55,234 bases of DNA from CAZFDT01 sp964518335 (lineage in GTDB: Bacteria > Planctomycetota > Phycisphaerae > Phycisphaerales > Phycisphaeraceae): positions 1 to 55,234 of the forward strand of contig CAZFDT010000034.1 of NCBI GenBank assembly GCA_964518335.1. The letters run 5' to 3'. Both the position numbers and the translations under genes were made by a program. The notes below the pieces were generated by a model that saw nothing but the letters and a program-made list of their open reading frames with translations, ran no database searches and was not told the origin of the DNA. This document shows positions 8,869 through 17,695 of the stretch, in pieces; the first letter of the stretch is position 1, and the number at the start of each line of letters is the position of its first letter.

Positions 8869-11364
8869 ATGACGATCCGTTCTTCCGGTATCCGTGACGG
8901 CTTCATTTATCAAGGCGATGCTTTGCGCGAGGTGGCATTTCCCTTGGGGGGCATCGGCACGGGCTGCATCAGCCTCGAAGGCCGCGGCGCACTGCGCGAT
9001 TGGGAGATATTCAACTGTCCCAACAAAGGGTCGGTTCTACCGATGACGTTCCCGATCCTGTGGTGCCAGGCTGACGGTATGCCCCGCCAATGCCGAGTCG
9101 TCCAGGGGCCGCCCAACGAGTGCTACAGTGGACCTATTCACGAACTGGGCTACGGGCTGCGACGGCATCAGGGCGATGGGCTGCCATGCTTCGCCAAAGC
9201 CGTGTTTCGTAACGCTTTCCCGCTGGCACACATTGATTTTCACCATCCGTCATGCCCGCTCGACGTGTCGCTGGAGGCATTCAGTCCCTTCGTGCCTCTG
9301 GACGAGGACAGCTCCGGTTTTCCCGTGTCGTGCCTGACGTATCGCCTGACCAATCCCGGCCCACGCCCCGTGCGTGCGACGCTGGCCATGAACATGCACA
9401 ATGCCGTGGGGTTCTTCCCCGGTCCGACGGCAACGTTTGACGGCGAGCCGCAGGACCTTGCCCTGAACGTGTACCGCCAAGGGCATCGCGCTCGCGGGCT
9501 CGACATGACCAACGGCCGATACGCCGCCGACCATCCGCGCCACGGCAGCATGGCGCTCGTCACCGACTGGCGCGACGTCATCAGTCTGCCGCACTGGAAG
9601 CAAGGCCACGTATTGGACGTGCTGGGTCAGTTCTGGTCTTCGTTCAGCGCGGGCGGGCAGCTATCAGATACCGGCGAGATCGCTTCACCAGGCCGGGGCG
9701 TCACCGGTACGCTTGGGTTGCTTGCGACGATCGGGCCTGGCCAGACGGTGGACTTGCCGATCGTCATCAGTTGGTGCTTTCCCAATGCGAGCAAGTACTG
9801 GGGCGAAGCCGCCGCGTTGCCCGAACACCAGCGACCGCGATGGCTCAACGCCTACGCCAAGCGCTGGCCCACGGCCTGGGACGCCGCCGAGGAGTTCCTC
9901 GCCCGGCGATGCGAACTGACGCAACGCACCCGTGGGTTCTCACATGCCCTGCTCAACAGCACACTTCCGCGCGAGGTGATCGAGTCGGCGGCCAACACCG
10001 CCTCGACCCTTCACAGTCCGACATGCCTGCGGCTCGAAGACGGCACGTTCTGGGGTTGGGAAGGATGCAGTTGGATCAGCGGCGCTTGCGACGGATCTTG
10101 TACGCATGTCTGGAACTATGCACTGGCGCCGGCATTCCTGTTTCCCCGCCTGCATCGCAGCATGCGCCGCAGCGAATACGAGTTTGGCTTTGACAGCGGC
10201 GACCAGGGGCGTCAGGGCGCAATCGCGTTTCGGATCCCGCTTCCGCTGGGCACGCCCGCCAAACTCAAGCATGCTGCAGTGGACGGCCAGCTCGGCGGTA
10301 TCGTGCAACTCTATCGCGATTGGCGAATCTGCGGCGACGACGACTACCTGCTCGCCATGTGGCCCGCCGCCCAGCGAGCCCTCGAATACGCATGGGTCCA
10401 GTGGGACCGCGACAAGGACGGCCTCATCGAAGGTGTACAGCACAACACCTACGACATTGAGTTCCACGGGCCCAATCCATTGGCCCAGGGCTACTATCTC
10501 GCTGCCCTGCGCGCCGGGGCACTCATCGCCGCTCACCTGCAGCAGACCGACAAGGCCGAGAAATATCAGCGACTTTTCGTGAGCGGCCAAAACAAGACAC
10601 GACAGCTCTTCAACGGCGAATACTTCGAGCAGCAACGCGATTGCCTCGCGGCCGATGCGCCCAGGCACCAGCACGGCAAGGGATGTCTCAGCGACCAGGT
10701 GTTCGGACAGTTGGCCGCACATATCGCCGGGTTGGGCTACGTGTTTGACGGCCAGCAGGTGCGGGCGGCGCTGCGGGCCGTGTTCCGATACAACTTCAAG
10801 GCCCCCCTTGGGGACCACTGCAATACGCAGCGCATCTATGCCCTCGGCGACGAGTCGGGACTGATTCTCTGCAGCTGGCCCCGCGGAGAACGGCCTGAGT
10901 TGCCCTTCTTCTACAGCGACGAGGTGTGGACCGGCATCGAGTACCAGGTGGCAACGCACTTGATCCTCGAAGACATGGTCGAAGAGGGCTTGGCCATCGT
11001 GCGAGCGGTGCGGGCGCGGCACGACGGACGGCGGCGCAATCCCTTCAATGAGTTCGAGTGCGGCTCGCATTACGCCCGAGCGATGTCGGCGTGGGGGCTG
11101 CTGCTGGCGATGTCCGGGTTCCGCTATGATGCAGTGGACCAGGCACTGTCGATCGCTCCCCACGTTGCCGACACCGGCGCGATGCGATCGCTATTCACGA
11201 CTGGCCAAGCCTGGGGAACATTCGACTTCGATGGCGAGTCACTCGTCGTGCACGTGATCGAAGGTCGATTGACCCTCAAGCAGGTCCAAATGCCGCGGTG
11301 CCTGGTGCGACTGCAGCAGGAGCCGGTACACCTGGAGGCCGGGGACACGTGGACCACACCCTGA
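8869..11364 (+). CDS. GH116 family glycosidase (GBA2-like)
   Basis: This 831-residue protein resembles bacterial GH116 enzymes (beta-glucosidase, beta-xylosidase or glucosylceramidase-like). The N-terminal beta-rich domain starts with the family motif FPLGGIGTGCISLEGRG; the C-terminal (alpha/alpha)6 catalytic domain follows from about residue 370. HNTYDIEFHGPNP carries Glu531, aligned with the known nucleophile, and FYSDEVWTGIEYQ carries Asp684, aligned with the acid/base; their spacing (153) fits the family. I chose the ATG at 8869 over an in-frame GTG at 8854. No signal peptide is seen, so the enzyme is probably cytoplasmic. It starts an operon with a dehydrogenase and a CoA-transferase, with an 18-base gap to the next gene. 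Confidence 0.9.
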   Translation: MTIRSSGIRDGFIYQGDALREVAFPLGGIGTGCISLEGRGALRDWEIFNCPNKGSVLPMTFPILWCQADGMPRQCRVVQGPPNECYSGPIHELGYGLRRHQGDGLPCFAKAVFRNAFPLAHIDFHHPSCPLDVSLEAFSPFVPLDEDSSGFPVSCLTYRLTNPGPRPVRATLAMNMHNAVGFFPGPTATFDGEPQDLALNVYRQGHRARGLDMTNGRYAADHPRHGSMALVTDWRDVISLPHWKQGHVLDVLGQFWSSFSAGGQLSDTGEIASPGRGVTGTLGLLATIGPGQTVDLPIVISWCFPNASKYWGEAAALPEHQRPRWLNAYAKRWPTAWDAAEEFLARRCELTQRTRGFSHALLNSTLPREVIESAANTASTLHSPTCLRLEDGTFWGWEGCSWISGACDGSCTHVWNYALAPAFLFPRLHRSMRRSEYEFGFDSGDQGRQGAIAFRIPLPLGTPAKLKHAAVDGQLGGIVQLYRDWRICGDDDYLLAMWPAAQRALEYAWVQWDRDKDGLIEGVQHNTYDIEFHGPNPLAQGYYLAALRAGALIAAHLQQTDKAEKYQRLFVSGQNKTRQLFNGEYFEQQRDCLAADAPRHQHGKGCLSDQVFGQLAAHIAGLGYVFDGQQVRAALRAVFRYNFKAPLGDHCNTQRIYALGDESGLILCSWPRGERPELPFFYSDEVWTGIEYQVATHLILEDMVEEGLAIVRAVRARHDGRRRNPFNEFECGSHYARAMSAWGLLLAMSGFRYDAVDQALSIAPHVADTGAMRSLFTTGQAWGTFDFDGESLVVHVIEGRLTLKQVQMPRCLVRLQQEPVHLEAGDTWTTP

Positions 11365-11382
11365 TACAGGAGGCAAGAGCCC

Positions 11383-12135
11383 ATGGTCTGTATCGACCTA
11401 TCCGGCAAGACGGCGCTGATCACCGGGGCGAGCCAGGGGCTGGGCGCGGCCGTGTCGCAGCTTCTCTGCCAGGCCGGTGCCAACGTCGTGATCAACTACT
11501 TCGAGGACGGGCAGGGGCTTAATCGGCTTCGTGCCGACAAGCACGCCGCCGCGTTGGGTCCCCGCGCCATCGCCGTCGCCGCCGACGTGCGCAGTACCGA
11601 GCAGGTGCAGGCCATGCTCGACGCCGCCGTCGCACGCTTCGGCGCTCTGCACATCGTGGTCAACAATGCCGGGATTCTCCGCGACCGCTCACTCAAGAAG
11701 ATTACCCGCGATGACTGGCAGTCGGTGATCGACACCAATCTGACGGGAACGTTCAACGTCTGCCGCGCCGCGGCGCCACACCTGGCCGAAGGCGGGCGGA
11801 TCGTCAACTTCGCGTCCATCGCTGCAGTTGTCGGCTTCTTTGGGCAGAGCAATTATGCGGCCGCCAAAGCCGGCGTGGTGGCCTTGACCAGAGTGCTCAG
11901 CAAGGAGCTTGCCCGCCGTCGCATCACCGTCAATGCCGTCGCGCCCGGCGTCGTACTCACCGAGATGGGCCATGCCATCCCGGAGGAAGCCCGCGACGAA
12001 ATGCTTAAGTCGATTCCGCTGGCTCGCTTTGCCGAGCCGGGCGAGATTGCCGCGGCCGTGCTTTTCCTGTGCAGCGACATGGCGTCCTATATCAGCGGGC
12101 AGACCCTGCACGTCAACGGCGGATGGTGGGGCTGA
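11383..12135 (+). CDS. Short-chain dehydrogenase/reductase (FabG-like)
   Basis: The 250-residue protein is a classical SDR. TGASQGLG (14-21) binds the dinucleotide, NNAG (94-97) is the structural motif, and Ser145, Tyr158 and Lys162 form the catalytic set. The end SDMASYISGQTLHVNGGWWG is typical of FabG-type enzymes that reduce or oxidise 3-hydroxyacyl or hydroxy-acid substrates. An AGGAGG ribosome-binding site lies upstream of the ATG. The gene is between GH116 and a 3-oxoacid CoA-transferase gene on the same strand. That pairing suggests it makes or uses a 3-oxoacid or 3-oxoacyl-CoA rather than a free sugar, but this is inference. Confidence 0.9.
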   Translation: MVCIDLSGKTALITGASQGLGAAVSQLLCQAGANVVINYFEDGQGLNRLRADKHAAALGPRAIAVAADVRSTEQVQAMLDAAVARFGALHIVVNNAGILRDRSLKKITRDDWQSVIDTNLTGTFNVCRAAAPHLAEGGRIVNFASIAAVVGFFGQSNYAAAKAGVVALTRVLSKELARRRITVNAVAPGVVLTEMGHAIPEEARDEMLKSIPLARFAEPGEIAAAVLFLCSDMASYISGQTLHVNGGWWG

Positions 12136-12147
12136 CTCCAGGGCAAC

Positions 12148-13713
12148 GTGAACAAGCTCAAGCACATCCTCTGCACGGCCGATCACGCCATGTCGCTCGT
12201 CTGCGACGGGCAGACCCTCGCTTCCGGCGGGTTCGTCGGCGCCGCTCACGCCGAGGCGCTCACTGCAGCATTGGAGCGGCGCTTTTTGGCCACCGCGTCA
12301 CCGCGCGATCTCACCTTGGTGTACGCCGCCGGCCAGGGTGACGGCAAGACCCGTGGACTCAACCACCTCGCCCACGAAGGGCTTCTGAAGCGCGTCGTCG
12401 GTGGGCACTGGTCCCTGGCCCCGCGGCTGGGCACGCTCGCCATCGACGGCCGCATCGAAGCTTACAACTTTCCTCAAGGCGTGATCTGTCAGCTCTTCCG
12501 CGACATCGCCGCCGGTCGGCCCGGGTGCATCACTCATATCGGCCTCAACACGTTCATCGATCCCATCAGCCCGGACGCCGCCGCCGGACGACTCAATCAT
12601 CGCACGCCGCCGGGACTGGTCGAACGTATCGAACTCGGTGGCAAGCCGTGGCTCTGGTACAAGGCCTTCCCCATCGACGTGGGCCTCATCCGCGCCAGCG
12701 CCGCTGACCCGCTGGGCAACCTGATCATGGATCGCGAAGTCATCATCGGCGAGGTGCTGGCGATCGCCCAGGCAGTGCGCAACAGCGGGGGCCTCGTCAT
12801 CGCGCAGGTCGCTCGCCTGCTCGACGCCCCAGCCCCGCCGCAGTCGGTTCGCGTGCCGGGCATCCTGGTTGATCGGGTGGTTGTCGCCGACGCCTGCGAA
12901 CATGACCAGACATTCGCCGATGCGTTCGACGACCGATACTGCAGCCCCGCGCCGCTGCAGGACAACTGCAACAGATTGGGCGCCCTGATGCCGCTCGACG
13001 AACGCCGCATCATTGCCGCCCGCGCGTGCGATGAGGTGCCAGACGGCGCTGTGGCCAATCTGGGCATCGGGATGCCCGAGGGCATCGCCCGCATCGCCGC
13101 CGAACGCGACCTGCTCTATCGCATCACCCTTACCGTCGAGAGCGGCCCCATCGGCGGCATGCCCGCCTCCGGCCTGTCCTTCGGCGCGTCGGTGCATCCT
13201 CAGGCCATCATCGACCAGCCGGCAATGTTCGACTTCTACGACGGCCGCGGTCTGGATTTCGCCGCACTGGGCGCCGCTCAGATCGACCCGCACGGCAACG
13301 TCAATGTCTCACGCTTCGGCACGCGCGTGGCAGGGGTCGGCGGGTTCGTCAACATCTCCCAGACCGCCAAACGCCTGGTCTTCTGTGGCACCTTCACCGC
13401 CGGCGATCTGCAGGTCGCCGTCGAGGCTGGAAGACTGCGCATCGTTCGGGAAGGCACAATCGCCAAGTTCGTGCCCCGCCTGGATCAGATCTCGTTCGCG
13501 GCGGCCCGCGCACGGGAGATTCGCCAACAGGTGCTCTACATCACGGAGCGAGCGGTCTTCCGCCTGGCCGAGGACGGCCTGGAACTGGTGGAGGTCGCAC
13601 CTGGTATCGACGTGGACTGGCAGATCGTCAGGCTCATGGCCGTCCCCCCGATTATGCGCCACGTGCGCCCGATGCCGCAACATCTGTTTAGCGCCCCAGA
13701 GTCTGGGGGATAG
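12148..13713 (+). CDS. 3-oxoacid / propionate-type CoA-transferase (family I)
   Basis: The 521-residue protein contains both halves of a family I CoA-transferase in one chain, like YdiF and propionate CoA-transferase. The N-terminal half includes ASGGFVGAAHAE and the C-terminal half NLGIGMPEG. Glu331 in TVESGPIGG aligns with the catalytic glutamate that forms the glutamyl-CoA intermediate. It starts with GTG, 12 bases after the dehydrogenase stop, so it is probably translated from the same mRNA. The enzyme moves CoA between a short acyl-CoA and an acid such as acetoacetate, propionate or acetate. Its presence in a glycosidase operon is unusual, and the true acid substrate cannot be deduced. 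Confidence 0.9.
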   Translation: MNKLKHILCTADHAMSLVCDGQTLASGGFVGAAHAEALTAALERRFLATASPRDLTLVYAAGQGDGKTRGLNHLAHEGLLKRVVGGHWSLAPRLGTLAIDGRIEAYNFPQGVICQLFRDIAAGRPGCITHIGLNTFIDPISPDAAAGRLNHRTPPGLVERIELGGKPWLWYKAFPIDVGLIRASAADPLGNLIMDREVIIGEVLAIAQAVRNSGGLVIAQVARLLDAPAPPQSVRVPGILVDRVVVADACEHDQTFADAFDDRYCSPAPLQDNCNRLGALMPLDERRIIAARACDEVPDGAVANLGIGMPEGIARIAAERDLLYRITLTVESGPIGGMPASGLSFGASVHPQAIIDQPAMFDFYDGRGLDFAALGAAQIDPHGNVNVSRFGTRVAGVGGFVNISQTAKRLVFCGTFTAGDLQVAVEAGRLRIVREGTIAKFVPRLDQISFAAARAREIRQQVLYITERAVFRLAEDGLELVEVAPGIDVDWQIVRLMAVPPIMRHVRPMPQHLFSAPESGG

Positions 13714-13725
13714 TCGCAACCGATC

Positions 13726-13749
13726 GGCGCCGTGCAATCACTCGGCGCC
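13726..13749. terminator. Hairpin between convergent genes
   Basis: Two GGCGCC blocks, 13726-13731 and 13744-13749, can pair around a 12-base loop between the converging CoA-transferase and esterase genes. No T run follows, so terminator function is uncertain. Confidence 0.3.
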
Positions 13750-13767
13750 AGAGGTTCACAGCAGCAC

Positions 13768-14844
13768 TCAATCCCAGTCTGCACGAAGATGCTGGCGGAA
13801 GAACTGGAGCGATTTGTTGCCCCCCCAGGCGTGTTCGCCGGGATAGAGGTCCAGTTCGAGGCGATCGGCGGCGCCGGCGGCGGCGTAGATGCGCTGCACA
13901 TGCCTGAAGCTCGCCTGCGTGTGGTCAGCGGAGAAGCAGCTATCATGAAGTGCGATCTCCATCAGCAGCGGCCGCGGAGCAATCAGGCCCTGCAGGTCGG
14001 CAATGTCAGCCAGGGCCAGCAGGCCTGGCGTAATCTGCGACCCGCATATGTTGTAGGTCTGGTACGCAATGTCATAGAACGGGCCGGTGTAGCAGATGAT
14101 GTCAACGGCCGTGAAGCGATCGTCAACGAGGGCCACCCAAGTGGCCATCGTGCCGCCCAATGACAACCCCATCACGCCCAGGCGCCCGGCATCCACAAAC
14201 GGCTGCTGACACACGAAGTCAGTGGCGCGAGCGGCATCATGAAGGTTCATCGCCAGCACGGTGGTGCCCAGCAGAGTGGCGTTGAGGTAGTAGACGTTGC
14301 ACGGGTCGCGGCCGACCTGGCCGTTGAGGCTGATCGTGCCACTGTAGTGCGGCTTGGCCTGGGCGTTACGTTCGCCGAATCCCAGCCAGTCGATGGCGTA
14401 CGTGACAAAGCCCGCCTTGGCCATGCGCAGGCCGTAGTCGTAGTTATGGAACTTGACATTGGCGCGGCCCTCGTCGGTGTAGGTGTTGCCCATGGGTCCG
14501 TCCTTGCCCAGTGGCCCGTGGCCATGACAGGCGAGGATTGCGGGTCGGCGCTCGCCGGCAGCCAGATCTGCGGGACGGTACAACAGCAGCGTCGCGGAGA
14601 GATCGGGTTGCACATCGATGATCCATCGCTGCTTGATCAGCCCATCTTCTTCCCACTCGGTCAAGAGCTGGGGGTCAGGCTCGACAGCGGGCGGTGCCTG
14701 ACCCAGCGTGTCACGAACGCGCGGCAACAGTTCAGTGCGCCAAGACTCGAACTGCGGCCGAGTCGAACCGACAAACGCGTGATTAGGGCGATGACGGGCG
14801 GCGAGGCGGTCGAACATCACATAGGGGTTGAGATTGCGGGGCAT
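13768..14844 (-). CDS. Alpha/beta hydrolase (acetyl xylan esterase / dienelactone hydrolase-like)
   Basis: The 358-residue protein has the alpha/beta-hydrolase order: RRPAILACHGHGPLGKDG with the oxyanion-region HGHG, GVMGLSLGGTMA with nucleophile Ser in GLSLGG, IAPRPLLMEIALHDSCFS with a candidate acid residue, and YPGEHAWGGNKS with the catalytic His. The ATG at 14844 (MPRNLNPYVMF) is preferred to an in-frame GTG/ATG start upstream because the extra residues are not protein-like. There is no signal peptide. It lies downstream of a LacI gene on the same strand. Removal of acetyl or other ester groups from imported sugars is the likely role. Confidence 0.8.
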   Translation of the reverse strand: MPRNLNPYVMFDRLAARHRPNHAFVGSTRPQFESWRTELLPRVRDTLGQAPPAVEPDPQLLTEWEEDGLIKQRWIIDVQPDLSATLLLYRPADLAAGERRPAILACHGHGPLGKDGPMGNTYTDEGRANVKFHNYDYGLRMAKAGFVTYAIDWLGFGERNAQAKPHYSGTISLNGQVGRDPCNVYYLNATLLGTTVLAMNLHDAARATDFVCQQPFVDAGRLGVMGLSLGGTMATWVALVDDRFTAVDIICYTGPFYDIAYQTYNICGSQITPGLLALADIADLQGLIAPRPLLMEIALHDSCFSADHTQASFRHVQRIYAAAGAADRLELDLYPGEHAWGGNKSLQFFRQHLRADWD

Positions 14845-15017
14845 GGTGTGCCGAATCCTACCGTCGCCCGCCTGCGACCACAACGCTGAATCCTTCAGCG
14901 CAAAGACAGGCGTCGTTTCCGGCGACTACGGCGTGATCGGCCAGATTGGTCTACCATGGTTTCAGCACACAGTTCAATCGCACTTGCGCCGGACCCCGAT
15001 GCGGCCGATCACGTTGC

Positions 15018-16043
15018 TCATCCGCCGGCAAAGCCCTGCGTCTCGAGTGGGAGGAGGGTTCGCAGCGGCAGATCGTGGGGATGGCGACAGACGTGAAGCA
15101 ATCGCTTGAAGGCGTGGTGGGCCAGTGTCTCGTGAGCGAGAACGATCTGGGGCTGTCCCTGCAGACTCGGTCGCGGCGCTCCCAGATTGGCGGTGACGAT
15201 CGCCGGTGCCGAACGTTGTTGGGCGAACGCGTTGATCAGCGTCTCGGCGATGAAAGGATTGGAGACCAGCAGCGCCGTCGCCGGTTGGGGCGAGGCCAGC
15301 AGTTGCTGCCGGACACTGTCGAACGACTGGTGGTAGACGCGTTGGGAGTTGGCATCATTGATGTTGAGCGTCAGCGCGCCGTCGGGTATCAGGCCCAGGT
15401 CGTGATGGGCCAGCAGGTAGCCCTCGTGCCAGCGTGCGTTGGCGCCGCCGGGCGCCATGAGCTCGCAGACGAAACCGATGCGGCGATGGCCTTGGCCCAG
15501 CAGGTAAGTTGTGGCCAACCGGCCAGCGGCTTGGAAGTCAAAGCTCACGTGATCGACCATCGTCCCCGCCAGCGGATCGCCCAGCACCACCAGCGGCACG
15601 TCAACCTTGGCCACGGCATCCACCGTCGATTGCTCGACATAGCCCGTGAGGAGCACGCCGTCCTGGGCCTTGGCGAACTGCACCAGGCGCCGCGTCCGTG
15701 CCGCCGTGTCAGCGCCCTCGCCGATGCACAGCGTCTCCATCGCGATATCCTGCCGCGACGCCAGTCCCGCCAAGTGCATCATCAACGTGGCCAATACCGG
15801 ATCGGTGACCGCGCTGTGTACGCAGACCAGCCCCACGCGCCTGACGCTGAGCCCCGCTCCGTTGGCGTCGGCGGCGCGCTGCACGGGACGATAGCCTAGT
15901 TGCTCGCTGATCCGCAGCACTTTGCGCTTAGTCTGGAGACTGATCCGGGGATGGTCCGCCAAAGCCATGGACACCGCGGGAACCGATATTCGAGCCTTTG
16001 CGGCAATGTCGCTGAGCGTGGCCTTCCGCGATGATCGAGTCAT
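15018..16043 (-). CDS. LacI family transcriptional regulator
   Basis: The 341-residue protein begins with the LacI helix-turn-helix and hinge (ATLSDIAAKARISVPAVSMALADHPRI, residues 8-34), followed by EQLGYRP. The rest, from RRVGLVCVHSAVTDP onward, is a periplasmic-binding-protein-like effector domain. It is encoded divergently from a sulfatase gene and 174 bases upstream of the esterase gene, so it likely controls both. Its inducer is probably a sugar from the pathway. A LacI-style site near 3817 could also belong to this regulon, but that is a guess. Confidence 0.92.
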   Translation of the reverse strand: MTRSSRKATLSDIAAKARISVPAVSMALADHPRISLQTKRKVLRISEQLGYRPVQRAADANGAGLSVRRVGLVCVHSAVTDPVLATLMMHLAGLASRQDIAMETLCIGEGADTAARTRRLVQFAKAQDGVLLTGYVEQSTVDAVAKVDVPLVVLGDPLAGTMVDHVSFDFQAAGRLATTYLLGQGHRRIGFVCELMAPGGANARWHEGYLLAHHDLGLIPDGALTLNINDANSQRVYHQSFDSVRQQLLASPQPATALLVSNPFIAETLINAFAQQRSAPAIVTANLGAPRPSLQGQPQIVLAHETLAHHAFKRLLHVCRHPHDLPLRTLLPLETQGFAGG

Positions 16044-16117
16044 TTATCCAACTCCGGCCCGCAGCGCGATGATGCGCCGCTTGCGTTCGTGAGCACCCTC
16101 TATTGTAATATGATCGT

Positions 16118-16130
16118 CCGACCATGTCGG
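16118..16130. promoter_or_regulatory. Palindrome between lacI-type gene and sulfatase gene
   Basis: CCGACCATGTCGG has perfect 5-base arms and lies between the divergent regulator and sulfatase genes. It covers an in-frame upstream ATG (16124), one reason to prefer the sulfatase start at 16172. Confidence 0.3.
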
Positions 16131-16171
16131 TCCCACTCAACGTCGGCAGCAGTCGACGCCTGGAGGTCGGT

Positions 16172-17674
16172 ATGAAGGCCATCATGGTGATGTTCGATTC
16201 GTTGAATCGCCACATGCTGGCGCCCTACGGTTGCGATTGGACGCACACTCCGAATTTCGCCCGCCTGGCACAACGCACGGTGACGTTTGATCGCAGCTAC
16301 GTGTGTTCGATGCCGTGCATGCCGGCGCGGCGCGATCTGCACACGGGGCGCCCTAATTTTCTGCACCGCAGTTGGGGTCCGATGGAGCCTTTTGACGATT
16401 CGATGCCGCAGATCCTGCATGAGCACGGTGTCCACTCGCACCTGGTCAGCGATCACTACCACTACTGGGAGGATGGCGGCAGCACCTATCACAACCGTTA
16501 CAGCACGTGGGAGTGCATGCGGGGCCAGGAGGGCGATCCATGGATCGGGCAGGTGCGCGACCCGGTCGTACCGGACTGCGTGGATGTGGGCCGCTCACAC
16601 AATTCCAACTGGCGGCAGGATTGGATCAACCGAAGTCACATGTTCAGTGAAGTGGACCTTCCGCAAACAAGAACCATGACGGCGGGGCTGGAGTTTATCC
16701 GCCGCAACTGCAATGCCGACAACTGGTTTGTCCAGATCGAGACCTTTGATCCGCACGAGCCGTTCTTCTCCTCCCGTCACTACAAAGACCTTTTCGCCGA
16801 GCATTACGACAGCTATCGCGGCAAACACTTCGACTGGCCCGCCTATCGGCCAGTGCAGGAGACGCCCGAGGAGATCGAGCATGCCCGCTACGAATACGCC
16901 TCGCTGCTGGCTATGTGCGACGCCAATCTGGGCAATGTGCTGGACGCGATGGACGAGCATAACCTGTGGGACGATACCATGCTCATCGTGTGGACCGATC
17001 ACGGGTTCATGCTCGGGGAACACGACGGTTGGGGAAAATCATGGATGCCTTATTACGAGCAAGTAGCGCACACGCCGTTGTTCATCTGGGACCCACGTTG
17101 TCGAAAACGTGGGGACAGACGGCAATCATTGGTACAGCCGGCAATCGATCTGGGCCCGACGTTGCTGGACTTTTTCGGGCTGCGTCCCACGCGTGCCATG
17201 TTAGGCCGACCGCTGGGCGCCACCATCGCTATCGATGCGCCTGTGCGTGAAGCGGCGATCTTCGGCATCGCCGGTGGGTACGTCAATGTCACGGACGGCC
17301 AGCACGTGTACATGCGCGCGCCCGCGACGGCGGACAATTGGCCACTCTTTGAATACACGCTCATGCCGACCCGTATGCGCGGTTTCTTCCCAACTGACCT
17401 GATCAAAGAGGCCGGCTGGTCGGATCCTTTCCCGTTCACGAAGGGATGCCCGATGATGAAGATACCCGCGACGAGGCCATCGACGGCCCAAGCCACCACG
17501 CCGCGCCCGACCCTCCTGTTCGACCTGCAGCGTGATCCTCAGCAGTCATCGCACGTGCAGGACGCGAACGTCGAACAGCGCATGCTCGAACATATGGTCC
17601 GCCTGATGGAGGCCTGCGATGCGCCCATTGAGCAGTATCAACGCATCGGCGCGCAGTCGCTGCTGCGCGGCTGA
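16172..17674 (+). CDS. Sulfatase, type I, without signal peptide
   Basis: The 500-residue protein belongs to the formylglycine-dependent sulfatases. CMPARRDLHTG (Cys49 to Gly59) is the CxPxR signature, with Cys49 to be converted to formylglycine. MFDSLNRHML near the N-terminus and WTDHGFMLGEHD supply the metal-binding Asp, Asn and His residues. The ATG at 16172 gives an N-terminus that starts directly with the first core strand, as in cytoplasmic sulfatases; there is no export signal. The enzyme would remove sulfate esters from imported sugars. It needs a maturase (anSME or FGE), and none is encoded here. It is divergent from the LacI gene, which probably controls it. Confidence 0.92.
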   Translation: MKAIMVMFDSLNRHMLAPYGCDWTHTPNFARLAQRTVTFDRSYVCSMPCMPARRDLHTGRPNFLHRSWGPMEPFDDSMPQILHEHGVHSHLVSDHYHYWEDGGSTYHNRYSTWECMRGQEGDPWIGQVRDPVVPDCVDVGRSHNSNWRQDWINRSHMFSEVDLPQTRTMTAGLEFIRRNCNADNWFVQIETFDPHEPFFSSRHYKDLFAEHYDSYRGKHFDWPAYRPVQETPEEIEHARYEYASLLAMCDANLGNVLDAMDEHNLWDDTMLIVWTDHGFMLGEHDGWGKSWMPYYEQVAHTPLFIWDPRCRKRGDRRQSLVQPAIDLGPTLLDFFGLRPTRAMLGRPLGATIAIDAPVREAAIFGIAGGYVNVTDGQHVYMRAPATADNWPLFEYTLMPTRMRGFFPTDLIKEAGWSDPFPFTKGCPMMKIPATRPSTAQATTPRPTLLFDLQRDPQQSSHVQDANVEQRMLEHMVRLMEACDAPIEQYQRIGAQSLLRG

Positions 17675-17695
17675 CCGATGCGGCCCTAATCCATA

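Noticed and set aside
13694..13708. Palindrome CCCCAGAGTCTGGGG as a terminator
   Set aside because: It lies inside the last codons of the CoA-transferase gene, its loop would be a single base, and no T run follows.
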